A stretch of DNA of 64,000 nucleotides, from the NCBI GenBank assembly GCA_916048095.2, contig OU696597.1, positions 4,625,747 through 4,689,746 on the forward strand, read 5' to 3'. Of the stretch, positions 12,089 through 22,471 are shown piece after piece. Positions within the stretch are counted from its first letter, which is position 1. The number at the start of each line of letters is the position of its first letter. This DNA is from Sacculina carcini (Eukaryota; Arthropoda; Thecostraca; Sacculinidae). The notes under the pieces are model-generated. The model had not been told where the DNA came from. It saw nothing but the letters and a program-made list of their open reading frames with translations, and did no database searches. Made by a program: the position numbers and the translations under genes.

Positions 12089-13279
12089 ACTCCTTATATA
12101 TTAAACTAGCGACAAGTTCCGCACTTCGTGCGGTTATGGTCGCTAGTAGATCCGCACTACGTGCGTCTCGTAGCTTCGTTTGTAGTATTGTAAGTGATGC
12201 GGTCGCCTTGAGTTTTGTCTGGGATAGCAATGCAAATATGATGATAATGCACTTGAAGCAAATGTTGCACAATCCGTGTGCACGACATTATATAAGTTCG
12301 CATCGCACATACAGACGCACACGCATACAAACACTGGCTGCACACGTGTTCGTTCATAGAATTTCGGCACACGGACACACATACCAATACAAAATGCAAA
12401 ACGGTATCGTGTGTGCAATTCCTGGGACAGTTCGCAGAAAAGATGTGGTGGCAATCTGGCAGGGAAGTTTCTAGCAATCGCTCAACTGAATGACAAAAGT
12501 GTGTAGAATAAAGGTAAAAAACAAACACCAATAGAAAAATATATGATAATTACAATTACAATATTGGTAAGCTACACATATACACTTGAAAAACGCTTCT
12601 GGAACACGCACATGCACGACGATGTACTTAATTAAACACTCCGTTTTACTACGCACTCTGCACGCCACTGTGCATTTGCAAACGCTCGCTGCAATGCACA
12701 TGAGTCATGGTATATCGACACACAGACACACACACCAATATATACATCAGTGTGCCGTTCTGTACACTGTGTATGTATGTGTGTGTGTGTGTACGTGTAC
12801 CTGTATGTGTATGTGTGTGTGTGTGTGCATCTATGTCAGTGTGTATGTGTGTGTGTGTGTGCATGTATGTCAGTGTGTATGTGAGTGTGTGTGTGCCTGA
12901 GGTGGCAATCTCGCATGGGCGTTTCTAGCAATCGCTCAACTGAATGGCGCAGTGTGTAGAATAATGGTGAAAAACAAACACCAGTAGAAAAATAAATGTT
13001 AATTACAATTACAATATTGGTAAGCTACACATATCCACTCGAAAAACGCCTGTTTAACACGCACATGCACGACAATGTACTTATTTAAACACTCTGTTTT
13101 ACTACGCACTCTGCACGCCACTGGGCATTTGCAAACGCTCGCTGCAAACGCTCGCTGCAATGCACGTGAGTCATGGCATATCGACACACAGACACACACA
13201 CCATTATATATACACCAATGTGCCGTTCTGCACACACACTCACTCACTCACACACGTACGTTGAGCTTTATTATTATAG
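12089..13279. mobile_element. Unclassified 1.2-kb insertion in the right LTR
   Basis: It interrupts the LTR between the 56-bp block and the block starting at TATATATTGAACAAAAC (13286). The left edge has TTATATATTAAACTAGCGAC followed by a short perfect hairpin, CCGCAC-TTC-GTGCGG (12119-12133). The right edge ends in TTATTATTATAGATAC. The interior is two tandem units of about 450 bp rich in TG/CA. No transposase or polymerase is seen, so it is probably a non-autonomous element. The class is unknown. Confidence 0.5.
12447..13260. repeat. Two-copy tandem repeat, 454-bp period
   Basis: Units begin GGTGGCAATCT at 12447 and 12901. They share long near-identical text, including CTAGCAATCGCTCAACTGAA, TTACAATTACAATATTGGTA and TTTTACTACGCACTCTGCAC. 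The second unit carries a small extra duplication of AAACGCTCGCTGC. The TG array length differs between units. Confidence 0.88.
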
Positions 13280-13895
13280 ATACTTATATATTGAACAAAA
13301 CCCGCCTTGCTCATCATTTAATGTACCTTTTTACCAAGTAATTTCATATATTTGTAATATTATTACCATTGATATAAATCACAATATAAGGAAATTTGTT
13401 ATTTTAAATGAAATTTGGCAGACGGAATTTTGTGCTCTGAAATAGCTGTTTCTGTTAAGACCACCATGGAAAATATGGAGTATTATTTTGTATTATAATA
13501 TGGTCTTAATTGTCACGACAGCTACAGTATCACTGAAATTGTAATTGTTGTCACAAGTCAACAAGTGAGTGTTATTTTTGGCAGTGATTGTGTGTCGTGT
13601 CGCAGTTGACAATGTGCAATATTTGACGTCAAACAGCTACACAATGATTCAACTGGTGCTGTGTAACTTGTACTCGTTCCAGCACACTGTCGCCGCGCCA
13701 CACGTCTCTGTTGAGAAAACTCCTGATTACATCGACATTGGTATGTATGCGTGTCTGTCACTGTGTGTTTTTGTGTGTGTGTGTTCTTTATTGTGTCCAT
13801 ATCTACTATGGTTTTATTTTCCGTTTATTTATACGTTTCACAAATGTATTTCGATATTTAAGTCAATTAGTAGTTTCAAAGTGCTATTTTTATTT

Positions 13896-14057
13896 CAGTG
13901 GTTCTCAACTCCCTTGTTGCGACTCAATTTTGTGTTACGAAGTTATTCTATTGAGTCACTAAGCGTTCGTGGAAAATATATATATTATTTGCTTTTATGC
14001 ATTCTTATTGACATAAAATGTACATAAGAAATAAGTCATGAATGTTGAAAAGTGCTG
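13896..14057 (+). mobile_element. hAT-type MITE, 162 bp
   Basis: It starts CAGTGGTTCTCAAC and ends GTTGAAAAGTGCTG, imperfect inverted copies of the same hAT-type terminus. The flanking octamers (TTTTATTT and ATCTATAT) agree at only five of eight positions, so the target duplication is eroded or absent. No coding content. Confidence 0.6.
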
Positions 14058-15357
14058 ATCTATATGATGTTTTGTCCGATCTTATTAGTTTGTGTTGTAG
14101 CCGCCAGGTGGCGATACTGTGCTGGACGCCGCAGTCAAAATACATTGTCGGTACTGCACGAGAATAGAACCTCTAACCATAATGACAACCGACTACCGAC
14201 CAGGTGAAAACACCACATTTCCACAAAAACCACCAAAACACGGCGACCAAATTTTTCACACACACACACACACATGATGTGTTTGTCTAATATGTATAAT
14301 ATGGGTGTATTTGTGTGTGTTTGTTTGTATGTGTGTGTGTAGTTGAGACGTTGGTGGAGGCAGCATTGTTGACAATGACTGGCGCCACATCACGTCACCA
14401 GCACATGACTACACATGCAGAGGCTCGAGTGTCTGCCACGTCGATTACGCCACGACGCTGGTCAGGGTTGCCAGGCTGGTCGACACGTCTGGCAACCCGC
14501 TGAAACAGCCAGCCTTGTGTAGACCCGGGTTGGCAGTCGTGTGTCACTGAGGTGTCGGCTGCACGGGTTCCTGCAGAAAGTCGTCTGGCTGAAACAACAC
14601 GCGGTCTTGTCGCACGTGAGATCACTGACACTTGACTAGAATTAACTACGCCATCATAAGTGTATCATAAAGTGTGTGTTTATGTTAGTGTGTGTGTGTA
14701 TGTGTCTTCATCTTCGTAAGCCTGCTTATCTATTTGACCTTATCTGTCTTATAAATGCTCATATCTTTCTCTTAGGTCTTCTATGTATCGTTATCTTCTT
14801 GTTGAGCCTTGCTTTTCTTCTAGGCATTCTCATTACAATAGTTGTTTCTCTATCTTAGCATCTCGTATCTACAACAGGATTTCCCTCAATACGCACAATC
14901 AAATATATCCCTCTGTTTAATAAACATACTGATTTTTATCACTAAATCTTATTACAGTCTTAATTATTATGTATATATTACTAGTTATCATATGATCTGA
15001 TAGTTTCATAATTTTGTCTGCATGTGTGTATGTGTATATATGCTTCATGTGTGTTTTCTGGTAGTGTTTGTTTGTTTCCCATTATATGCTGTCTGTGTCT
15101 TGTGTTCAGTTCTTATGTGTGTGTGTTGTGGTGTGTTCTTTGTCAGCTTGTTTGAATGTGTGTGCTTGTGTGTCTGCTGTGCTGTATGTGTTGTCTTTTT
15201 GTCTGTATGCTAGAATGTATGGCTGAATGCTGCGTGTTCAATATGTATATGTGTGTTTGGTGTGCTTTTGTGATTATGTATTTGTGCGTATGTAAATGTG
15301 CATGTTTGTTTTGTGCTTGTGCTAGTGTGTGTGAGTGAGAGAGGGTGTGTGTTCTTC

Positions 15358-15925
15358 ACTGCCCTCATAATTACTTTGAATATTTTTCCTATATGTTTAT
15401 CCGGCCATATGTCTTCACTCACGGTGACTCCTAAATCATTTTCCTCATTCACCTTTTTCAATATATGCTCTCCTAATTTATATGTTACAGATGGTCTATT
15501 CCTACTTTTCCCTACCTCCATTACCCGACATGTTTATTCATTAAAGCTAATACCCCAGTCCACACTCCATTTAAACACTCTGTCTATGTCTCTTTTAATC
15601 TCTTCACCGCTTTGCTCATCTGCAATTATTTTCAACATTTTTGCATCGTCCGCAAACATGTTCATATTACACTGAACTCTTTCCGTGATCCTGTTAATAT
15701 ACAGTATGAGTATCACCGGTCCAAGCACTGAGTCTTAGGGAAGCCCACTTGTAACCTCTCTCCATGTTGATTTGCGTTTCTTCACAATTATCCTCATTGT
15801 GCGCCTACACAAATATCCTCTCATCCATTCAAGCAACTTTCCATGCATCTCCTTCTTGCTGTATCTTCCATATCAGCTTACCATGTGGGACCTTATCAAA
15901 CGCTTTCCTCAAGTCAAATGCTGAT
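15358..15925 (-). mobile_element. LINE reverse-transcriptase fragment
   Basis: Minus-strand text includes FDLRKAFDKVPHGKL, SVLGPVILILYINRI, the catalytic MFADDAKM box, KRDIDRVFKWSVDWGISFNE and VGKSRNRPSVTYKLGEHIL. These are the palm and thumb motifs of non-LTR reverse transcriptases of the CR1/jockey-like group. The endonuclease and C-terminus are missing, and frame changes and a stop before SVLGP show decay. It may belong to the same family as the LINE piece at 21952-26951, which supplies the complementary C-terminal part. Confidence 0.85.
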
Positions 15926-16959
15926 TCATTACCTATGTGTGTGTGTTTGCTGTACTGCGTTTGGGGTTAATATAGTTTGAGTGGTTAAATTCGATCAATT
16001 TGATGTTACCTCTGCTAGTGGATGAAGTTTTGGTCCGTGACTAAAACGTCAGTCAGAACATTTGTTATTGTTTGATAAAAATGTCAAATTTGCAATAATA
16101 ACGCCAATTTTGCTAGTGCACCAGTGTTATCATTTTGTCATCATTCGCCAAGTCCCGCATCTTTCTCTCAGTTCTTCTCAACAATCCAGCGGAGAAATAA
16201 TCCACAGAACCATCGAACCACACCACTTCTCTTCTTTAATACACTGGCCGGTCTGTGACCACGCTTGTGTGTCAGTGTATGTGTATGTATGTGTGTGTTA
16301 TCACCGAGTTGTTTCCGTAGAAATGAGTCATAGACTCGTGGCTCCTGCCTTCCAGAGATCATATTTCTGTTTAACATTTGTGTTGTGTTCGGTTGACAAT
16401 TTCATCTGACAATTTGTTCCAATTGTCTATCGCCCTGTTTGAAAGGCTATATTTTTGCATATCCGTGTTGATTTTGCATTTGGAGATAGCAACTATTATA
16501 CCTGTTTTACTATAAGTACGTGTGTATATGTATATGTGTATTTGCTGTATTTATTGGTTCGTATATGTGTATGTGCTTGAACAAACATGTTTATGTGTGT
16601 TTCGCATCAGATAACTGCTGTTTTGAAGGCATTACTTCACACGTCGTTTTACGACGACACAATGACCGCATATCTCAGTCAACATGTTGATTCACTGGCT
16701 CTCACCCCGGCATCATCGCCGACTACTGCGCTGAAGCTTCGTTACGGCATGAAGCCGCACTAATACTCTGCATGTCTGCTCGCGTCCTCCAGTGGTTCTG
16801 TCACTGCGTGTGATGGCCGGTGCAGCAGGCTTCATCAACCTGCTGGACGCGCTCAATACGTGACAGCTGGTGGCCGAGCTGCGTGTCGCCACCGGCCTGC
16901 CTGCTGTCGCATCGTTCAAGCACGTCAGTCAGGCGGGTGTGGTCTTAGCTGTGACTCTC

Positions 16960-17185
16960 ACCCACACCGAGGTCAGTGATCTCGACCTTGATGTTGACCT
17001 CGACCGGGTTTTCAACTTGGTCCGTGTCGGTGACATCAACAATGAGTTTGACCTCCCACACTACAATTGACCTTGATCCTAGGTGTTTTTGACATTAACT
17101 GTGATTTTAATATCGATAACGACTTTAACCTCAAATGTGACCTTAGTCTATACAGTGACTTTAATTTTTGCCGTGATTTCGCCAA
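16960..17185 (-). repeat. Degenerate hexamer array around AGGTCA
   Basis: On the minus strand, AGGTCA, AGGTCG and AGGTTA recur many times in this short stretch, giving pseudo-peptides of alternating Val/Asp/Lys. I read it as a decayed six-base tandem repeat. AGGTCA is also the half-site of nuclear receptors, so a cluster could bind such factors, but nothing here shows that it does. Confidence 0.5.
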
Positions 17186-17635
17186 GTGCCTCGCGAGAGC
17201 TCCAGTCTTCGTCATAATTGCTGAATTGCGTATATTTTTATTTATGTTAAGCTTTTGCGCGTTTTATTCTATGACAAATTAAGTTTTCTTATCTAGTTGT
17301 TTGCTTTTTGTTGTAAGTTGATTTATTTGTATCCGCTTTTACCAATCGTCGCGTTTCACTCATTAATCGGCTACACAATCTCGGTTAACAGATTGCGTGT
17401 CCATTGATGATAGTGTCTGCTGTTAGATGCAGTTTCCATGCGTTTACGCGCTAATTTTGTGTGAGATTGTGAACGCACGATAGGACGTGTAGGAATTGTA
17501 AAAATTGATACTCTTGGTTCCGTATCCGAGCTGAGAACCGGTCGGAACCGGTTCCATTTGCATGAACAGTGGAATCTGTATTCCCTGGTGGTTGACCTCG
17601 ATGTTTCAGGGGCATTCATAGAGAAGTGACCAAAC

Positions 17636-17803
17636 CAGTGGTTTACAATCTGTGGTAAGCGAGGATGTTCTTGTGTTTGCCTTGAACAATTATTTGAGTA
17701 GAGTGATATGTGATTTAACTGAATTCCTATGGAACCAGGTGGTTCGCGGCGATTGTGCGGGATCTTCAAGTAGTACTCGATTGCAAAAAGTTGGCAGCGA
17801 CTG
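17636..17803 (+). mobile_element. Probable hAT-type MITE
   Basis: The left edge CAGTGGTTTACAATCTGTGG and right edge GCAAAAAGTTGGCAGCGACTG resemble the paired ends of hAT-type MITEs, which usually end AAAAGTTGAGAACCACTG. The ends are diverged and no 8-bp target duplication is obvious. Confidence 0.4.
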
Positions 17804-17984
17804 AGCTAAGGAAACGTGTGCTTGAGGAAACGTTATCATTTTTATGTGAAATACTAATTTTACTGTTTTAATTTTGAGAGTATTGTCGTATAGTTCTTTT
17901 CATGAACAAAACACTGGAATTTGATGGTGATCAAATTATGCAGACTGATTTGAAGCTTGGGCGAGATGGTCCGTGCACATTTTG

Positions 17985-18375
17985 CTAATAATCGCAAGTC
18001 TGTACTTCGGCCAGCTGCTGCTGCAGGCGTTCGAGCTGCTGCTGGTAGAAGGCAGCGTCGATGCACTTGTTCTTAGGCAGCAGCTCCCATATGACGATTC
18101 CCCTTGTGCCCCAGAAGAGGGAGAGCATGGCCTTCTTGGGGTGCAGATCACCCTTGGCCTCTCGCTCCAACTTCGCATCGGCATCGACCCACTGTATCGA
18201 CATCTCCGTCCTTGAATCGCTTGAACCAGTTGTTTTCCGTTAGATGGGTGAGGGTCCCGACGCCGAATGCAGCGTTGATGTCGGAGGCCGATTGGCTCGC
18301 ATTCTTGCCGTAGCTGAAGTCGTAGAGGAGCAACAGGCTCTGCTGGTATTTCGAAAGCCACCCATCCAACAACAT
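17985..18375 (-). mobile_element. mariner transposase remnant with internal deletion
   Basis: Minus-strand text begins with the mariner DNA-binding domain (LLYDFSYGKNASQSASDIN, then AAFGVGTLT and NNWFKRFKDGD). It then jumps straight to the catalytic-domain segment QWVDADAKLEREAKGDLHPK with KKAMLSLFWGTRGIVIWELL and FYQQQLERLQQQL. The linker and first catalytic aspartate region between them are missing, there is a frame change at the junction, and the C-terminal D34D region is absent. The remnant is non-functional. No flanking inverted repeats are seen. Confidence 0.88.
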
Positions 18376-18399
18376 TTTGGATTATAATATGGGCTCAAC

Positions 18400-19030
18400 A
18401 GGCCGGCATATACGGTAGATTTAACTGGATATAATGAAAAAATGAACTCACGTGCATGCTGGTTGTCTGCACCTGCTCCCAGGTTGAGGGCCCACGAGAA
18501 AAACGTTTTGTTTTGACAATGTAAAAAAACTTTCCCGACAATCTGATAGAGGCAAATCTTGCTGCCGTCGACCTTCAGATCCTTCTTGTACCGGGGAGAT
18601 GCGGTTTTTAAAACATTGTATGTGTTGCCCAATTACCTACATATAAAGACTTTCCAACTCTGGGGGTAAATCGCGCCACGTCGTCTTCTACATGCCGTCT
18701 CCCATGGCATCATCTGCATACTGGTTTCAGTCCTCAATCGCTGTAATTTGTCTCTCCCATGATACTGTCTGCATGGCTGGAATCGACATACCGGCTTGAA
18801 GGTCGTCTAGATAGATGCTTGATACAGGAGTGATTTGGATATTTTCCTTGGTTTTGTAGCGCTTTCGACGTGACTCTGCCTGGGAATGTGCCACTGTTGT
18901 AGTCCCGCGCCCAAATGTGGTGAAATGCCAAATGTGTGTTGCACGCGGTGTATTTAGTGGCGTACACAGTTCCGGCAGCTCAATGAGCAAATGACACCGT
19001 GATGCATACAATAATATGAATAACACTAAT
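18400..19030. other. Unassigned stretch with open frames on minus
   Basis: A minus-strand frame at 18455-18632 contains KKDLKVDGSKICLYQIVGKV and meets a donor-like CAC|GTGAGT at 18453, but a stop sits directly at the likely acceptor. Another frame at 18727-19026 has no recognisable motif. I cannot assign either. Confidence 0.25.
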
Positions 19031-19258
19031 ACACACTAATATGAATAACACACCGAGCACAGTAACACACATGAGCACCGTGTATCCACAAAGATGCCCC
19101 ACAGACGCCTGCTCACTGTGGCCCACTGTAACCCCGTGTAGTCTGCCCGGTCATGCTGTCAACAACCGACCGCAAGGGGAGAAGGACCGTTAGCCGGAAG
19201 GACACAATGGCTAACGGTACAGTGGGTACAGCGCTGATACAGGCACAGCGAAGGAGCA

Positions 19259-19290
19259 GAGTGTCAGGATGTACATACATCCTGACACTC
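19259..19290. repeat. Perfect hairpin: 15-bp arms, 2-bp loop
   Basis: GAGTGTCAGGATGTA (19259-19273) is followed after CA by its exact reverse complement (19276-19290). In RNA this would form a near-continuous stem. It sits in non-coding sequence between element fragments. Confidence 0.9.
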
Positions 19291-19784
19291 AGACGAGAAA
19301 AACAAGTAATGCGTGGAAGGCAGAGAATGGGAGTAGAGAAGGGTGTGAGCGGAGTAAGCTCAGTGTGCAAAACAAGCTTGGAAAGGAGCAGAGTTGTGAT
19401 GAAGGAAAGTGTGTGAGAGCAGGTGCCGCATGTAATACAGTAACGTTTGGAGGGTGAAATATCTATACATAAATGTACGACGTGGGACGCTACAGTTTAT
19501 TTTGATTTTGTCAGCATGATTTTGTCTTGCGATTGCTTGAAATGTTATAATATTTTGTAGTCATATTATTGACCACAACAGCTGATGCTCTCCAAACACA
19601 AACACACACATATACACACACATATACATACATTTCCACAACCACTTTCTATTCTTAGACGGCGTTCAGCATGTGCTATACCAATGCCACCTAGATACAA
19701 GGCCGTTTCACGAATTGGTGACGTCACAGCGTTCGGCCTACGTCGGTGCAGTCTGTATGTGCTACGGTGCACTTTTAGTTGATA

Positions 19785-20087
19785 TTATGCGCACGCCGGT
19801 GCATAATTTTCACAAATAGTCCCAGTTTTAGATGAAACCTTGCATTTAGAAGCTGTATCTAGGTGTGTATCTAGGTGGCGTTGGCTATATCCGGAGCGAT
19901 TGCGCCCCGAGCGGCAGACGAACTCGGGCAGATCCTCTGGTGTTGGTCGTTCAGTCGCAGGAATCAAATCCAAGCGGTCTCGTGCGTGCGCTGGGCAGTG
20001 ATAAATATAATGTTCGGTCGTGTCGTCGTCCGCACCGCAGTGGTGATTGGATGGCCACACGCTGATGCCGACATTGTGGTCGACCAT
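19785..20087 (-). mobile_element. Possible LINE C-terminal fragment (zinc-knuckle tail)
   Basis: The minus strand reads CGADDDTTEHYIYHCPAHARDR, the Cys/His knuckle (C-x-D-x-x-T-x-E-H-x-x-x-x-C-P) found at the C-terminus of jockey/I/R1-type LINE ORF2 proteins. A diffuse open region upstream (20.2-20.4 kb) may continue the same element. There is no start and no other domain. Confidence 0.6.
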
Positions 20088-20666
20088 AGCGTCGGCGAGC
20101 GGCCGCTCTTACTGATAGGCTAGTGACACACTGGGCGTTTTTGTGCCTAGTGTTTTTGCTGTCGCCGTCATATCAGTAGTGGCGTGTATGAAGCTATTGC
20201 GCCGTACACATGGATTTGCCGATTTGTTTAGGCGGTGTGCTGGAGCTTGCTCTGATTTTATGAGCAGCGGGTCGTCGTCTGGTAGCCGCAGGGCACGTTG
20301 GTAATCTTGGGCTGATAGCTGGCTTCCACATAGGCGGATAGATAAGAGATTTGCTTCGCGTCAATTGGCGCCTATTGGGGTGTCTTTTGTGCATCCCGTA
20401 ATTATTCTGGCAGTGCATCGTTGAACACCTCCAGGTTTTTTACCGAAGTTTTAGACGCACCGGTCAGGTGGCAGGCGCTCAGTATTCTACAATTGACCTG
20501 ATGTACGCAATGTACACGGTCCGGAGGTGAGCTTCCCCAACTTCTTCCTGCCAAGCATTGAAGCAAGCTGTCAGGTGACAGGCGGTGGGTCATCTAATTG
20601 GCGACTGCATTAATGTGCTGGTTGTACTGTTTAGAAAATTTGATTTAACGAATTCCTTTCAGTCCT

Positions 20667-20705
20667 AACCTAACTAAACCTAACCTAACCTAACTAGCTA
20701 AACAT
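20667..20705 (-). repeat. Short TTAGG-type interstitial tract
   Basis: CCTAA units recur imperfectly about seven times (TTAGG on the minus strand). A shorter tract lies at 38862-38880. TTAGG is an arthropod telomere unit, but short CCTAA runs occur in many genomes, so this is only weakly informative. Confidence 0.5.
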
Positions 20706-20939
20706 AGCCTAACCTCTAATATATGAAAAGTATAGAAACGTTTTTGTGCGTTTTTAAGCGTTTTTAATTAATTGTCGTTTTTATGTTCTTGAATTCTTAC
20801 GCATTTAACCTAGACCCGTCAGTCGGTGATAAAAGTTGACAACCAAAAACTTGGTGGGGTGACAGTAGCGTAGAGGGCAACCGCATAAGTACCCAGGTGG
20901 TTGTTCAGCATATGCGGAATCGCTGACTAGGTAGACCGT

Positions 20940-21490
20940 TGTCAGCTCTGATTTTTGACCGTTGTCAGCTCTGATACTGCTGTCAGGTTTGGTTGCATGG
21001 AGTGACTGGCCTGTGTTATGGTGCTGCCAATTATCTATGGTACCAGGTCGTCCGCGTACATGCCGGTTGCGTCTTCGTTCGGTAGGTGGTCCTGCACTTG
21101 TATCCCGGAGTGCATTGCTCGAGGTGATGGGGTCGCAAGCGATTCTAGCCTGCTTCTTTATGCATTGCGCGAATTCGACGAAGCTAGGATAGAAAAAGCC
21201 AGGGTCTGTTGCCCACCTGTCCCATACGCAGCGTCTACGGCGTGCTCCAGCCTCTCCCGCTGATCGTCCACCATGGACGTCCACTTGGTAGAAAGGTGTG
21301 GCGGTAACTTCAGCAGATGCTGGTTCTCGCGGGGATCGTCCAGAGTTTTCAATCCTGGAAGTAGCGTAGACGCCTGCACACAATTCTCAGGGAAATCGGC
21401 GATTATTTTAGATAGATATGTGTGTGTGCGTATTTTCTCACACAATAGCACACGAAGGGTGTGGTATTGTTCGGCCACACTCATCCTGCT
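20940..21490 (-). mobile_element. BEL/Pao gag fossil
   Basis: Minus-strand text carries LKTLDDPRENQHLLKLPPHL, the KWTSMVD segment, FYPSFVEFAQCIKKQARIAC and DPITS. This matches the DUF1759-type gag region of BEL/Pao elements, which typically reads DPRENQxLLxKLP, then FPPFAEFAxFLxxEARIAxNP. It is broken, and neither pol nor LTRs are adjacent. Confidence 0.75.
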
Positions 21491-21517
21491 ACCAAACCTG
21501 CCGTGTAGAACATCACC

Positions 21518-21641
21518 AGGACGGCAATCGCGGAATTCATAATCGGCACAACAAGAACTATCACGACAACTGATAGGTTCACTGATAAAACTGTTGAAGT
21601 TGCCATTCGTATGTGTGTGTATTCTGCGCGATTGCCGTCCT
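21518..21641. repeat. 15-bp inverted repeat, 94-bp loop
   Basis: AGGACGGCAATCGCG (21518-21532) is matched by its exact reverse complement at 21627-21641. Both arms are accompanied by CCGTGTAG in direct orientation. Two rearranged copies of one sequence would explain it. Confidence 0.7.
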
Positions 21642-21951
21642 GCACCGTGTAGCAGCTGTCACTTGAAGCATTTAATCTTTAGCCTTTAACATAAACGTGC
21701 ATATGAATGTCCTTCTAATTCGTTGGTGGCGTCGTTAAGGGGGAGGGGGCTTAGAGGGAGTGAAGCGCCCCTCAAAAAGTGTTCTAAACCACCGTGCTGA
21801 GCTCCACCCAAAGATATGTTTATTTTTTTGCACACGCGGGCGTAAAAAGTGTTGTCTTTTAGGATATTGGAAATACGATCACCCTTTATACATCAAACAG
21901 TGAGTAGATAATTACATTGACACACACACACACACACACGCATACACATAC

Positions 21952-22203
21952 GCAGCTGTAGTTTGGTCTCCACACGAAGTGAAACATATAAAGAAAATAG
22001 AAAAGATTCAAAGACTAGCCACAAAATTGGTACCAAACTTGAAAAACATGTCTTACGAGGACAGATTGAGGAAAATTGAATTACCCAGGCTTGATGAGAG
22101 GAGAGAAAGAGGTGATTTAATAAACATATATAGATGCATAAATGACACGGTCAACACAGACGACATCGGATTAGTTTTTCAAGGAAATGTGCGTAGAGGA
22201 CAC
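21952..22203 (+). mobile_element. LINE ORF2 C-terminal part, 5' piece (interrupted)
   Basis: Plus-strand reading AAVVWSPHEVKHIKKIEKIQ and RLATKLVPNLKNMSYEDRL, then DERRERGDLINIYR, is the C-terminal region of CR1/jockey-like LINE polymerases. It begins out of a CA repeat, so the upstream part is lost. At 22203 a gypsy element has inserted, and the reading resumes at 26775. Confidence 0.88.
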
Positions 22204-22471
22204 TGTTCAAGTCTGAGACTGTATTAACAAGATAACCATAACACACAAACAACACTGTAACACGAATGAAAGTAGCGACTCGCAAGAGCAACACACACGA
22301 AACACGCGGGCTTCAAAACTTCACTGCCGTTCACTTAAACGGCTCAGTAGGATCAGCAGACGACCCACTCTCGATGCCCGACTGCTAGCGCTAAGCAGAC
22401 GACCCACTCTCGATGCCCGACTGCTAGCGACATCTGTTGAGGTAATTTTCTTCACGCTGCGCACTCCCACA
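22204..22471 (-). repeat. 3' LTR of the young gypsy element (268 bp)
   Basis: It begins TGTTCAAGTCTG and ends GCACTCCCACA on the plus strand. It contains an internal tandem duplication of about 39 bp (CAGACGACCCACTCTCGATG repeated). It is almost identical to 26502-26769. Confidence 0.95.

Larger units (their letters stand above)
13635..16202. mobile_element. 2.6-kb composite insertion in the right LTR
   Basis: This block separates the two LTR pieces 13286-13634 and 16203-16619. It holds a hAT-type MITE (13896-14057), unassigned sequence (14.1-14.65 kb), a pyrimidine/TG-rich stretch (14.66-15.35 kb) and a minus-strand LINE fragment (15358-15925). It probably arose by several events. Confidence 0.5.
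8316..16619 (-). mobile_element. Old Ty3/gypsy LTR-retrotransposon fossil with nested insertions
   Basis: The internal part, 9733-12033, carries on the minus strand gag-like sequence (about 11.4-11.8 kb), reverse transcriptase/RNase H remnants (10.5-11.1 kb) and an integrase core (9.73-10.18 kb). It is flanked by direct repeats that read as LTRs. The left one is 8316-9732. The right one is 12034-16619, in pieces. Both begin TGCCTGAAATACT and end TCGCATCA on the plus strand, giving the TG...CA signature. By eye the matched pieces differ at about 5-6 percent of sites, so the insertion is not recent. The copy is badly broken, with much of the internal region missing. The LTR reading is an inference; a segmental duplication is the alternative. 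No matching target duplication is visible. Confidence 0.7.

Noticed and set aside
14521-14609. A plus-strand segment reading TRVGSRVSLRCRLHG...VVWLKQ that resembles an Ig-domain exon (Cys/Trp spacing, AG and GTGAGA edges).
   Set aside because: It lies inside an insertion within an LTR, the second Cys and D-x-G-x-Y-x-C part are missing, and no neighbouring Ig exons exist. Chance similarity is more likely.
18240-18632. A host exon ending at the donor CAC|GTGAGT near 18453.
   Set aside because: The only plausible acceptor leads into an immediate stop in that frame, and the peptide is unrecognised.
20667-20705. CCTAA repeats as evidence for a telomere fusion or an arthropod source.
   Set aside because: Only about seven imperfect units. 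Such short tracts are common by chance and slippage.
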